The notes under the pieces are model-generated. The model was not told the origin of the DNA and ran no database searches. It saw nothing but the letters and a program-made list of their open reading frames with translations. Made by a program: the position numbers and the translations under genes. A stretch of 64,000 nt of DNA, from assembly GCA_015183035.1 (NCBI GenBank), contig JACZZP010000007.1, positions 2,232,001-2,296,000 on the forward strand. The letters run 5' to 3'. Origin of the DNA: Meloidogyne chitwoodi. Its lineage: Eukaryota; Nematoda; Chromadorea; Rhabditida; Meloidogynidae. Every line of letters starts with the position of its first letter. Within the stretch, counting starts at the first letter, position 1. Below, piece after piece: positions 38,301 to 49,300 of this stretch.

Positions 38301-41300
38301 TGGTTCTAAATAAAATTAATTTTTTTATAATTTTAAAATAATTTTATTAACCATCCAAAACAAAAACAGCAGTTTGTGTTGGTGTTGCAGATCCAGAAGA
38401 TGAAGAAAATGCTGTACTATTTGTAGAAATTCCTCTATGAAGAATTGAAGGTACATTATTGGATTGTTCATTAAAAATTTGCTTATTATCTTCAACAGTT
38501 GAAGAGAGTGAAGAAAATGAAGATATGGAACTAGGACGCTAAATAACGAGAAAGTAAAATTATTATAAAAAAATTTAAATAATTATTTACTACAAAAAGA
38601 TTAGGAGAACATGTAACAGAACAATTAAAAGGTTGGCTTAAATAAACAGGCTGTTCTGCTTTAGCAAGGTATAATTTAGGTTGAGTTGTGGTTGATTGAA
38701 TAGCTATTAGTTGTTCTTTTTGATTATTTTCATTGTTATCTTGATGATATTGATATCTAACAAATTCACTAGGATCTGAACAAAATTAAAAAAATTTTTA
38801 AATTCTAATATAACTTTACCAAATTGTTCTAAACTGCGAATTGCTTCCTCTACAGCATCTACTTTATCAAAATCTTTACTATTAATATTATTTTTATTAT
38901 TTAAAGTTGCAAATTTAGTTAAACAAAGTTTAGAAGGAGTTAAAGTCATTGAACGTGACATATAATTTTGTAGTTGTTTCTCTTTGTTATTTGCTGAATC
39001 AGAGAAATTTGAAGGAGAATTTGTTGATGCTAATGATTTTGTTTCTTCTAAATGTCCTTTAGATGTTGCTAAAATAATTTATATTTATTTGTTTATTTAA
39101 GGGTTAGTTCAATGCGAGGCTAATGAGTGTCTTCCTATTAAATTTTAAACAGAAATGAAATTTTCCGGAAAACATTAGTAAATAAGATTATTTCCGGAAA
39201 ACATTTTAAATGAATATTTTCCGGAAAACATTAATAAATAAGATTATTTCCGGAAACTTTAAATATCTTCCGAAAAACATTCTCTTCTTCTATTTCGGAA
39301 AAACATTATAATAAAAACAACATAATTTTTCGATAAACTTTTGTATTACCGGAAAACATTTCAAATTAAAATGTTTTTAAATAAAATTAAATCTTAAAAC
39401 AAACCTTTAGTCTTTTCGTTATTCTTTTCACTATTATTGCTACTATTGCTATTTTTACGCATTGGACGATAACGTAAAAATTGTCTTAAAGCAGCAAGGC
39501 TAGGAGATTTTATTTTTTGACGTTGATTATTATTTTTTATTGTTGAAATATTTGATGAAGATGAAGCGAGTGGAGAAGCTGAAATTGAAGCAGAACAGGA
39601 TGAAGAAGAAGCTAATGATGGTGTAGTTGATAAAATACTGGAAAAATCTTCTGAAGCAATGGTTGTAGTTGGTCTTAAAAAGATTACTATATTTTGTGAC
39701 AAAATGAGTTATTTTCTTTATTATAACAAAATGTAATTTTTTAGTTAATATATTTTTTAATAAAAATGATTAATTAATTAATTAACAAACAGCAACATTT
39801 TTTCATCTCCACGCTTTTCACGCTCTAATGTACAATTATTATTAGCAAAAGTAGAATTAATCGGTGATTGAAAAGAAGCAGGAATGTTAAGCTTTGAATG
39901 TTGCTTATTATCTTTTTGTTCAAAAGATGATTGTTGGGGTGTTTCTGCAGCAGCAAATAAAATAATTGAAGGTTCAGAATCACGACGGGGAAGTAAAGGA
40001 AAAGATTTTAATCCATTTCTAGATGATAAATCTGTTGTTTCAACACTTCTATTTCGAATTTGTTGGGTCGAGTTGTTGCTAATATTGTCATTATTTGGAG
40101 TAGAAAATGCTTTAAAATAAAACAAAAAATAATTAATTTATTTATTTTAGGAAATTAAACCTTTTTAATTATAAAAAAAATTTTTAATCCAACCAGTAAC
40201 TTTTTTAAAGCACACAATATCTCCCAATTATTTTAAAAAGCTGCAAGTTGGAATTACCTGTTTTAAAATGTTTAAGTGAATGTTGTGAAGGAAAAATGTT
40301 GTTGTTGTTTTTGTAATAATTATTATTATTTTGTTTGTGAACATTTGTTTCATTTATTAATTTGTTTGAATTTGTTGGAAATGTTGTTGTTGATTTATTT
40401 AATGAATTTTCCATTAATTTATTGTTAGGTGGATTTGGTGGACGTGGAGGTGGTTGTTGCTGTTTTTCGTTATTTATAGAATTTATTTTGGTTGAATTTA
40501 AACTAAAAAAATTGTTCAATTAAAAAAGATTGTTTAATTCTTTACTTTTGAATATTTTGATAATGAGATTTTTGTTCTTCATCTTCCCTCGGATGAAATA
40601 GGGAAGGAGTAGAAATTGCACTTATACTACTATAAAATAATTTTTAAAATTTTTTTAAATATTCTAAAGGAAATTTAAAATTAAAAAAAAATTAATCCAA
40701 CTATTAGCTTTTAAAAACAACAAAATTTTTAGTTAATTTAAAAAAGCTGTAAGTTGGATTAATTTAAAAAAAAATTTTACCTTCCCAAAAATCCTGCCTT
40801 TCTTCTACGAAAAGGTATAGCAGAATAATGAGTATTATTATTAGTTTTATTATTAAAATCAGAATTAATAAAATTATGTTGTTGTAAATAATTATTATTT
40901 TTAACAGGTGTTTCCATTAAATTTTTATTTTTTTCAAATTTTTGCTCATTTTTATTTTTAAAATTTTTTTCTTCTTCTTCTTTTTGAGATATTGGAATTG
41001 AATAATACGTAACTTTTGAATCATTTCCAAAACCAGAAGAATTATTTAAATGGCGAGAAGGGGAAATAGAATAATTAGGTTCTCTTGAGGAAAAGACTGA
41101 AAAATAAATTTTTAAATAAATTTAAAAATATTTAAAAAAAATAATTTTCAAAGAATTTTAAATTTTAAACTTTAAAAAATTAATCCAACTAGTAGCTTTT
41201 TAAAAACAACAAGTTTGCCTTCCAAGTTTAAAAAAGCTGCAAGTTGGATTATTTAAAAATATTTTTTTAATATTTTTAAAAATTGTTAAACATTTTTAAA

Positions 41301-44300
41301 TAAATTTTAAATTAATTAAAATTTATTTAAATTAATATTCACCGTCATTTTGATTATTTTCCTCCCACTTTTGTTGTTGTTTTAAAGGAGGAGGATTTTC
41401 TCTTTCAGAAATTCTTTTTGCTTGTTGAGGAGTCCAAAAAAGAGAAGCAAAATGTCTTCTTAAATCAGGGGAAGAAAGAGGAGTAAAATTTGTTGAAGAA
41501 TTTGAAGTTTTTGTTAAATCCATTTTTAATTGTTCTGAGGGAAAATCTTCCCTTGGCTGTTAATTTTTAAAATAATTAATTTTAATTAAATTTAAATTTA
41601 AAATTTTATTTTTATTAAGGTTTATTAAAGTTTAATTATTTAAAATAAAATTTTAAATAATTACTCCAACTAGTAGCTTTTTAAAAATAACAATGTGTCT
41701 TAGGATAATTTAAAAAGCTGCAGGTTGGATTATTTAAAATAATTTTTTTTTAATTTTTAAAATAAAAGTTGAATTTATTTTGACTTAAAAAAATTTAATT
41801 TTTTTAATAGAAAATAAAAGAACTCTAAAAATAAAATAAAATAAAAACAAGTCAAAATAATTATTAAATAGACACTGAAAAGGAACGAAATTCTTTTTTT
41901 CTTCTAAAAATAAGTCAACAACTGCTAACTTGTATTTTTTAAATATATTATTTTCCTTTATAAAATGAAGCAAAAAAAGTCTGCAAATGAAAAGAAAAAA
42001 TATAAATAAATAAATAGATAATATCAAAAAAATATTTTAAAAAGCTTGATTATTAGGGCTGTTTTTATTTTTTTAGCATTTTTAAAGTATATATTTAATT
42101 TACCAAAAATTTAATTTTTAATTTTAAAATTTATTTTTTTAATAAATAAAACAATTAAATATATACCTTAAAATTTAATTTTTTTTTAATTTTTTGGTTA
42201 AAATTCAATTAAAAAATTTTATGCACGTTAATTTATTTTTTATTAAGTTTAAATATTTAAAATTAATTTTTTGCGTAAATTTTACTAAAATTAATAGATT
42301 TTAGTAAAAGGTAAATTACATATATTTTGGGCGTTTTAGAGAAGTTTTTCTACTAATAATTTTTTTTTTAATTGATATGGATACAAAAAATGAAAAAGAA
42401 AGTATTTCCTGTCAAACTTGATTAATTGGGGTAGCAAATGATATAGAAAACAAAAATAAAAAATAAAGGTAAACAAAAGATATTTAAAGAATATTTTTTA
42501 TTAATTGCGGAGAAGATATTTAATCCGCAAGTGTTCTTCTTCAAGAGTTAACAAATCTGAAGTAAAACATAACTTTCCGGAAAATACAAAGTTTGTTCCA
42601 GAAAGAGTTAATTAAATATGAAGCAAAACAAAAAAAATAAACCCGGAAAATCAAAGTTCATTCCGGAAATATAAATACATTGCATATCTAATAGTTAAAT
42701 AAACTTGAAACAAAACAAGTTTATTTATTTTTCTTATTTAAATAAACATTAGCTTTTTAAAAATAAACTTTTTTGCTTCATTAGGTATTTAAAATTGATA
42801 GGGGAACTGTGCGCAATTTTCAGAATTTTACAGCTTAATAAACTTTGTTCGCAAATTTATTGTCCGCAATTTTTAATTTAATTTTACCTGTTTATCAGTA
42901 GTACTCAACACTCGAATGGGAATGTTTCGAACAACGCTGCTATTTCCGGTACCACCCACACTATTATTTACTCCTCTTTCACTGTTGTCTCCACTTAAAC
43001 GATTAGTTGGAGTTAATAGACCATCTACACCTAAAAAAAATTTTTTTTTTAATAAAATTAATTTACCATTGCTAAATAATGTTTGAGAAATTCGTTCCTG
43101 ATGAAAAAGAGGAGAAGAGGAATTAAAAAATGGAGGAGGTGAAGAAAGTGAACAATTGTTGTTGTTATTATTATTGCCTATTTTTCTATTAATATCTTGC
43201 ATTATAAAAAGCTCACAAACTCTTTCTTGAAGACACTAAAATTGTTGCAAAAATTAAAATAATTAAAAAATATTTTTAATAAAATAAATAAATTTATTTA
43301 AAATAAAAAGAAATGTATAAGTGTGTGATTAGAGAATGGTTGGCGCTTTAGTTTAGATGTGACCTTCTCTCCCATTAAAATTACCTAAAACGCTATTTTC
43401 TCTCCTTTTTTTACAATTTCTTTGCGCAAATGCCTTTTATATGTATTTTCTTATTAATTTTGGGTTTGGGAAGAACCCGCGTAAAATGCTCTTTTATTAT
43501 AAAAAAAGGTGATATTTGAAAGGGTGTGTAAAATTAAAAGAAGGGAAGGACACAAGGAAAGTGCACAAAAATTTATTAATAAAATTGTGTTAGAAGAAAA
43601 AAGGTTAAAAAGCGCTCTTCGCACTCCAAAGATGGACAGAAATACAAAAATGGATTAATAAAAATAAATAAAATAAAGCCTGAAAATTATCGATAATAAT
43701 TTTAAATTAAAAAAAAAATAATAATATTTTTGTGTATAAATATAATTTATTTTTTAGAACAGAAACGTGCAATAAAATGAAAAAATAAAGTTTTTTTTTG
43801 GCTGACTGCGCATTGTAAATGTATTTTTGACTTTACGTGATATTTTTTCCGCAATGTAATCGGAGTATTAATTTTTAATAGAAAAGAAGAAAAAATATTT
43901 GTTTTTTATATCAGTTACTTTTAGTGTTTTTCTGATTTTTTTTAATATTTTTCTGATTTATTTTAAATGTTTTTCTGATTTCTTAAACCTTCTTCTGCTT
44001 TTCAAAGAGGATTACCCCTAAAAGGCCTCAAACCTCCCTCAAACTGTTTCAAACCCAAAACCTTAACCACTCGGCCAACCACCTTACTTAAATCAAAATT
44101 AGAATAAACTGCTAAATTAAAAGGGAAAAGAGAGTAAAAAACAAATAAATTTAAAAATCAATAAAAAAAATAAAAACGATCATGAAACTAAAGAAAGTGA
44201 AATGGAAAAATTGAAATGTTTGTTTTAATGTTTGCAATGAATTAATCATTGAAATTTAAAAAAAAAAATTTTTTTATTAAAATCAGTAAAAAATAAAAAA

Positions 44301-44898
44301 AAATTAATTAAATCATTGATGCATAATTTTTAACATTTATATTAAAAAAGCTTGGAAAACATAGAGGAACTGATTAAAAAAGGAAGAGGAGCAAAATAAA
44401 AAAAAATAAAATAAAAAAAGCAGTCCAACCACTGTTACTCTTAAAAAGGCGCAATTTGGCGCTTCAACGCAAAACAACATAGTTAAATATATAATTTAGA
44501 TTAGACAGTTATAATATATTTGTTTGAGCAGAAAATAGTAATCAAACAAGTCAAAACAAAACTAGAAAATTTTTTAGTAAAAGAAATGAAGAAAAAACAC
44601 AAAATTAATGAATAATTTTGCATTTTTAACGTTTAATCCAACTTAAAGCTTTTTTAAACGCATAGGTATTTTTGTTAAGTTTGAAAAGCTGCTAGTTGAA
44701 ACTCAGCACAAAAATATTAAAAAAATATTTTCTAACCTTTTGTATTGAGTTTTGTTGTTTTTCTTTAAATTCTGTCATTTTTCCATTTTTCTGCCCTTTT
44801 TTAAAATTATTTGATAAATTAATCGAACTCCTGGTTGTGTTGTTATTAACTTGAGGTAAATTAAATAAAAAATTATTATTAAAATTATTTGTTGTCAT
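35347..44898 (-). CDS. Long low-complexity protein with Cas (p130Cas)-like C-terminal region
   Basis: Start modelled at ATG 44898 (exon 44737-44898), joining in phase to exon 2 at 43235 (CLQERVCELF). About fifteen more exons run down to stop 35347. The N-terminal two thirds are Asn/Ser/Pro-rich with proline motifs (PPPRPPNPPNN, about 40440) and many short Ser tracts. From about 37540 downward it becomes helical and conserved-looking: QFVNASLEIGGWRQSHILRH, then ALDELVETLGRISL, LRASLDSTGWLLSALSRPRG and VPRDCAKLVQWVSSLSA. The end has VETHIDTICTIIEQFFVLLE, EGHSLVGIGRVICRD and AVRSMCKAVVSVSENIGHL. This order fits the serine-rich helical bundle and FAT-like C-terminal domain of Cas adaptor proteins, which act at focal adhesions. 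The N-terminal SH3 domain of Cas was not found. Family call is moderate. Confidence 0.6.
35505..35665. repeat. TTCCGGAAGATG tandem repeat in intron
   Basis: Six to seven copies of TTCCGGAA(G/A)ATGTTTTTGTTT-type units fill the last intron of the Cas-like gene. TTCCGGAA is itself palindromic. Multi-frame ORFs here are artefacts. Confidence 0.85.
36960..37135. repeat. ~50 bp tandem repeat with TTTTTCCGGAATATG
   Basis: About 3.5 copies of a unit containing AATGTTTGTTTGAATG and TTTTTCCGGAATATG, in a Cas-like gene intron. Confidence 0.8.
39155..39365. repeat. TTCCGGAAAACATT repeat cluster
   Basis: Seven or more TTCCGGAAAACATT-like copies, some worn (CTTCCGAAAAACATT), in an intron of the Cas-like gene. 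Confidence 0.8.
40185..40256. repeat. Small hairpin element, copy 2
   Basis: Arms AATCCAACCAGTAAC and TTAAAAAGCTGCAAGTTGG flank a ~30 bp unrelated loop. On the gene strand the right arm begins next to the 5' splice site. Confidence 0.75.
40691..40763. repeat. Small hairpin element, copy 3
   Basis: Arms TTAATCCAACTATTAGC and AAAAGCTGTAAGTTGGATTA pair across a short loop, in a Cas-like gene intron. Confidence 0.8.
41179..41252. repeat. Small hairpin element, copy 4
   Basis: Arms TTAATCCAACTAGTAGC and AAAAGCTGCAAGTTGGATTA, in a Cas-like gene intron. Confidence 0.8.
41660..41734. repeat. Small hairpin element, copy 5
   Basis: Arms TTACTCCAACTAGTAGC and AAAAGCTGCAGGTTGGATTA, in a Cas-like gene intron. 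Confidence 0.8.
41740..42885. other. Long intron of the Cas-like gene
   Basis: AT-rich, with TTCCGGAA words at 42575 and 42662 and AATAAACTTGAAAC near 42700. No exon recognised. Confidence 0.45.
44015..44098 (-). pseudogene. Class II tRNA-like (Leu/Ser type) pseudogene
   Basis: The minus strand reads GGTTGGCCGAGTGGTTAAGG, a near-perfect Leu/Ser-type D-arm and box A. Box B is worn to GGTTTGAGGCC and the arms do not close. It lies in an intron of the Cas-like gene. Confidence 0.55.
44633..44701. repeat. Small hairpin element, copy 6
   Basis: Arms TTAATCCAACTTAAAGC and GAAAAGCTGCTAGTTGAAA, near the first donor of the Cas-like gene. Confidence 0.75.
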
Positions 44899-45085
44899 TT
44901 AATTAATATTTTTATGTAAATAAATGTCTTTAATTGTTATATTTTATAAACTGGTAATTAAAAGAGAATGATTTTTTGATAATAATTAATATAAAATTAC
45001 AAGGTTAAAAAGATTAAAAAACAGTAAAAAATAATCTTTCTTATTTTAAATACTCTAATGACACATACTAAAAGTTTTTTCAAAA

Positions 45086-45184
45086 TCTAACCTATTATTA
45101 GCTTTTTTAAAATTGAATCCAACTAGAAGCTTTTTTACCGCATAATTATGTCTATGCTATTTTTAAAAAGCTACTGGTTGGAAC
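45086..45184. repeat. Small hairpin element, copy 7, with an extra left arm
   Basis: Left arm AATCCAACTAGAAGC (45116) and right arm AAAAAGCTACTGGTTGGAA (45165) pair. A second left-arm-like copy, ACCTATTATTAGCTTTTTT, precedes them. Confidence 0.75.
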
Positions 45185-45358
45185 TCAAAAATATAAGAGA
45201 ATTTTAATTTGAAAATTAAGTAAAATTAGTAATAATATAAAAAATATTTAATATTTTTTTATCAAAAAAGAATTGCCGACACAATTTAAACAAATAATAT
45301 CTCTTAATAAAATTAAAAAATAATAAAATCATTTCCCCGCAATTTTATTTTTTATAAA

Positions 45359-45413
45359 TACCCCAAAAGATCATTTAATAAAATAATTTTTATAACAAGT
45401 GATCTTTTGGGTA
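45359..45413. repeat. Inverted repeat with AAAAGATCA arms
   Basis: TACCCCAAAAGATCA at 45359-45373 pairs with TGATCTTTTGGGTA at 45400-45413 with one bulged C. It is unrelated in sequence to the hairpin family around it. Confidence 0.7.
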
Positions 45414-45671
45414 AATAATTTTTATCCGGTTGTTTCTCATTTTTGAATGATTTGCCCTAGTTTTTAACTTTTCCGGAAAAAGAGCAACACAGTTAATTTA
45501 CTTAATATTTTTGTTGCGGTCTGTTTTTTAGGGGGAAATAATGGATGGAGAAAAAAAAATTTTTTTTTAATTTTTTTTGGCTTTTTTATTTTTAATAAAA
45601 AAACTTGTTTTATATAAAAATAAATTGTATTTTTATTTCTTAAGGAAAATTAGTTAAAAAATTTTTCCCTT

Positions 45672-45744
45672 TGAATCCTACCTACAGCTTTTTAAAAACA
45701 TTAGAAAATTCTGTTAAATTTAAAAAGCTACTAGTTGGATTAAT
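45672..45744. repeat. Small hairpin element, copy 8
   Basis: Arms GAATCCTACCTACAGC and AAAAAGCTACTAGTTGGATT. Here the arm variants are swapped relative to copies 3-5, so this copy may be inverted. Confidence 0.75.
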
Positions 45745-46025
45745 TTTTAAAAAATACTCAAAATAAGAAAATTACTTTTTTTTATTTATATAATTTTTTA
45801 GGCCTATTCTAATTCAAAAAAAAATTATGTAAAATAAAACACAAAAAAGCAAGTTTTGTATATTAAATTTAAAAAATTGTCCGTTAGTGTTGTGTGAGTG
45901 ATGAAACGATGTCGGAAATGCTTTTTGTAAAAAAATGATGGGAGTGATAAATAAAAAAGAAAAAAAGGTATTTGGACTAGGTTACCAAAAATAAAATAAA
46001 CTAATTTATTTTAATGACCATTAGA

Positions 46026-46095
46026 GTATGAGAGATTTTTTTTAAAGTTTTATGTGTGGTCTTTTTAATTAACTCAAAAGAAAACTCTCTCATAC
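46026..46095. repeat. Inverted repeat with GTATGAGAGA arms
   Basis: GTATGAGAGATTTTTTTT at 46026 pairs with AAAACTCTCTCATAC at 46081-46095, giving a ~70 bp hairpin in the spacer. Confidence 0.65.
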
Positions 46096-46209
46096 CTTAC
46101 AAAAATTAAAAGTATCTAATTAAGTATTATTTTTCTCAAGTAAATAAAAATAAATTAGAAGAAACGGAGAAAAAATTAAAAAAATTAATTAAAAGAAAAA
46201 TAAACTTTT

Positions 46210-46280
46210 TTACAACTAGTAGCTTTTTTAAATGTTCTGATGTTGTTGAGTAAATTTAAAAGCTGTAAGTTGGATTGATT
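46210..46280. repeat. Small hairpin element, copy 9
   Basis: Arms TACAACTAGTAGCTTTTTT and TTTAAAAGCTGTAAGTTGG, ~90 bp past the dip-2 stop on the gene strand. Confidence 0.75.
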
Positions 46281-46369
46281 TTTTTTTTAAATTTTATTTA
46301 CATTTTTATTTATTATTTTAATATTAAATTAATTTATAAAAAAATAATAATAATTTTTTAAATTTTAAT

Positions 46370-49300
46370 TTAAAGATTATAAGCAACATAAATAGGATCT
46401 AATTGATCTCTCATAAATAATTCTCTTAAATGTGCTCTTTGTTTTTCTCCTCTACTATTAATTGGAATTTTTCCAGGGTCTAATAAAACAACAATTCCAG
46501 CAATTAAATGTTGTTCTTCTAATAAAGCTGAAGTTATTGATGGAATTAAATCTAAAGCATCAGATTCTGGGGATGTTGTTTCTGCTACTATTACTAATAA
46601 ACTTGTCCAAAGAAAAGAAGCACTAGTGAAAGAAATTTGTTTTTTAATTTTAAATTTATCTATTAATATTTGATCTATTTTTTAGAATAAATTAAAAAAA
46701 AATTTGAAATAAAATAATTTTAAATAAACTTTTTTGTTTACTCCAACCTGCAGCTTTTTTAAAAGCATAATGAATTTTGATTAATTCTAAAAGCTACAAG
46801 TTGGATTTTCTTTTTTTTTTAAATTAATTTTATTTTAAAATTTTATTTTAATTTTTTAAATTTTATTTTTATTTAACCACCAACCTTTCACATATTTGTC
46901 TATTTGATTTAGTCACACATAATTCAATATCAACAGGATGATAACGCATACCACGCAACAATAAAGTTTCCTCCAAAGCACCAACAACAAATAAAGCATC
47001 ATGTAATTCTTTTTTATTTTATTTAATAAAAAAAAGAAGAAAAAAGACCTCCATGTGCAGTAATTGCTTGTGTTTGTCTTAAAAATCCCAAATAGCCAGT
47101 TCTTGCCCATACTGTTTTTGTATCACCAGTAGAAAGTTTAGCATTAAAATGATCAGATAATTGTTGTATATCAGAAGATAAACAAGTAAATCCATTTGAA
47201 TTGTGTTCACTTGATACCCAAATCTTTAAAAAAAATTAAATTTATATATTTTAAATTTTATTTTTTAATACTTCGCCCAAGTGAGTGTCAGCACATTGAC
47301 CACGAGTTTTAGGATTAGCAATAGCCACTTTAACGCCTGGTAAAAGCTTTAAAGAAAATTAAAAAAATTAATTAAAAATATAATAATAACCTTTCCACTT
47401 TCCATAAGGCAAATACTGTGTGGAGAACCTTTCTCAACAATTGTTACTCTATCATTTCTCAATGCTTTAGCATCAACATAAACAATTGTTGGATCTGGAC
47501 ATGATGCACTTTGCATACAAATTGAAGGATTTACACGACAACCAAAGGCAGTACTAACAGCTCTAGTTGAAAGTCCTAATGGAGCAAAAAGTTTAACAAA
47601 AGAATTGCACAAAACAACACGTGGACGTTCTTCAGCAATAATTATACAATTACGAAGGCTATATATAATAATAAAAATAAACTTGAAGCAAAAAGTAAGA
47701 ATTTCCGGAAAATAGAATAATTTTAAAAATTCCGGAAAATAGGTAAACATTTCATTCCGGAAAATAAAAAAAATAAACTTGAAGCAAAAACTTTAAATTA
47801 AAAAAATAAAATACCTAGATAAATTTATTCCTTTCTCCAAAAGTTGTGAAAGTTGTGGTGCAAGCTCTGAACAACATAATTCAACCATCTAAATAAAAAA
47901 AAAATTTTAAATTAAAATAATTTAAATATAAACATTTGGAGAACAAAATGTGTCTCTTGTCCTCTTTTGAGTTAATGCCTGTAACCAACAAAAAGGATTT
48001 TGTTCCATTTCTTGTGGTGGAATAAGTGTTGATTGATGACCAGAATAAACACTAAAAAGAATTCTCTTTCTTTTTTTTACTTTTGATATTTCTCCTTTTA
48101 CCTTAAAAGACACCAAAGAGTAAAAGAAAGACCGCCAGAACAAGGATCTAGGCAAAGGGTAACATTTCTTGATGGATAGAGTTCACAAGCAAATTTAAGA
48201 CTTCTACATTGATTTGCTATTGCCGCAACAGTCATTTGTACACCAGAAAGTTGACCTGTTGTACTGACTACAAAATCCTAAAATAAAATTAATTTTTTAA
48301 ATAAATTAATTAAAAAATTAAAACCAAATAACATGTTGAATTTGTTGATTTTTCTTCTAATTTTTCTGCTGATAATCTTCTATTTAAAACTCTATTTCTA
48401 GCAAAAGATAAAGAAGGAGCATCATCAATATCAAAAATTATTGGCCAACAAGTTTGATTATTTGTAATATTATTTTGTTGTTGTTGTCTTCTTCTATTTG
48501 TTAGAGGACATTCTCTACTTTTTAATAATTTAATTATTGATCCATTGGAGAGAAGAGCAACAGCTTTGCTTACCTCTACAATCATTCTGAAAAAATGGGA
48601 AAATAAAAAATAGTCAACTAAAAAAAATAAACTTTCCAGAAAATACACATTTCCTCTATTTAATTTTAAAAAATAAACTTGAAGCAAAAACTTTAAATTA
48701 ATTATATAAACTTAATTGTATTTTCCGGAAAGAAAAATACAATCAAGTTTTATATATTTAAGTACCGTATAGTAAGCATAGATGTTTGTAAATTATGAGA
48801 TGAAGGTGGTCTAATACAAACAGGCACAAGTGAGGCACAGAAGCAACCAAAAACAGCCTTAAAATTATGTAATATTTCTATAAAATCTCTAAAATTTCAA
48901 TCTAACCACTATAAGGTCAATTCCTGGAGGAAAAATAATAGCAACATGATCTCCGCTTGCTAGACTGCCTTTTTCTAGTAATAAAGCACCTACACGTTCT
49001 GCCCTTTTTAAAAGTTGAGAACATGTTAAAGATTCTGTCTAAAATATTATTTTAAATAAATAATATTCAAAATAAAAAATAACCTCAATCCCTTTTGAAT
49101 TCAAAAGAGAATATAAAACATGATCAGGTGTTTGTTTTGCTCTCTGTTTTAAAATATCAATAAGATGACAGCATTGTTCCTCATCAGTTGTGGGCGATGG
49201 CAAATCCATACCCTGAGCTCCGGCTATTCTTGCTCCCTATAAAAACTAGTAGAAATTAAAAAAATGATTTAAGTAAAGAAATTCAAGTTTATTTAAAACT

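Larger units (their letters stand above)
44899..46369. other. Intergenic spacer between dip-2 3' end and Cas-like 5' end
   Basis: About 1.5 kb separating two same-strand genes, dip-2 upstream and the Cas-like gene downstream. It holds three small hairpins (copies 7-9), two other inverted repeats (45359-45413 and 46026-46095) and a TTCCGGAA word at 45471. No ORF supported. At this length an operon is unlikely. Confidence 0.6.
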
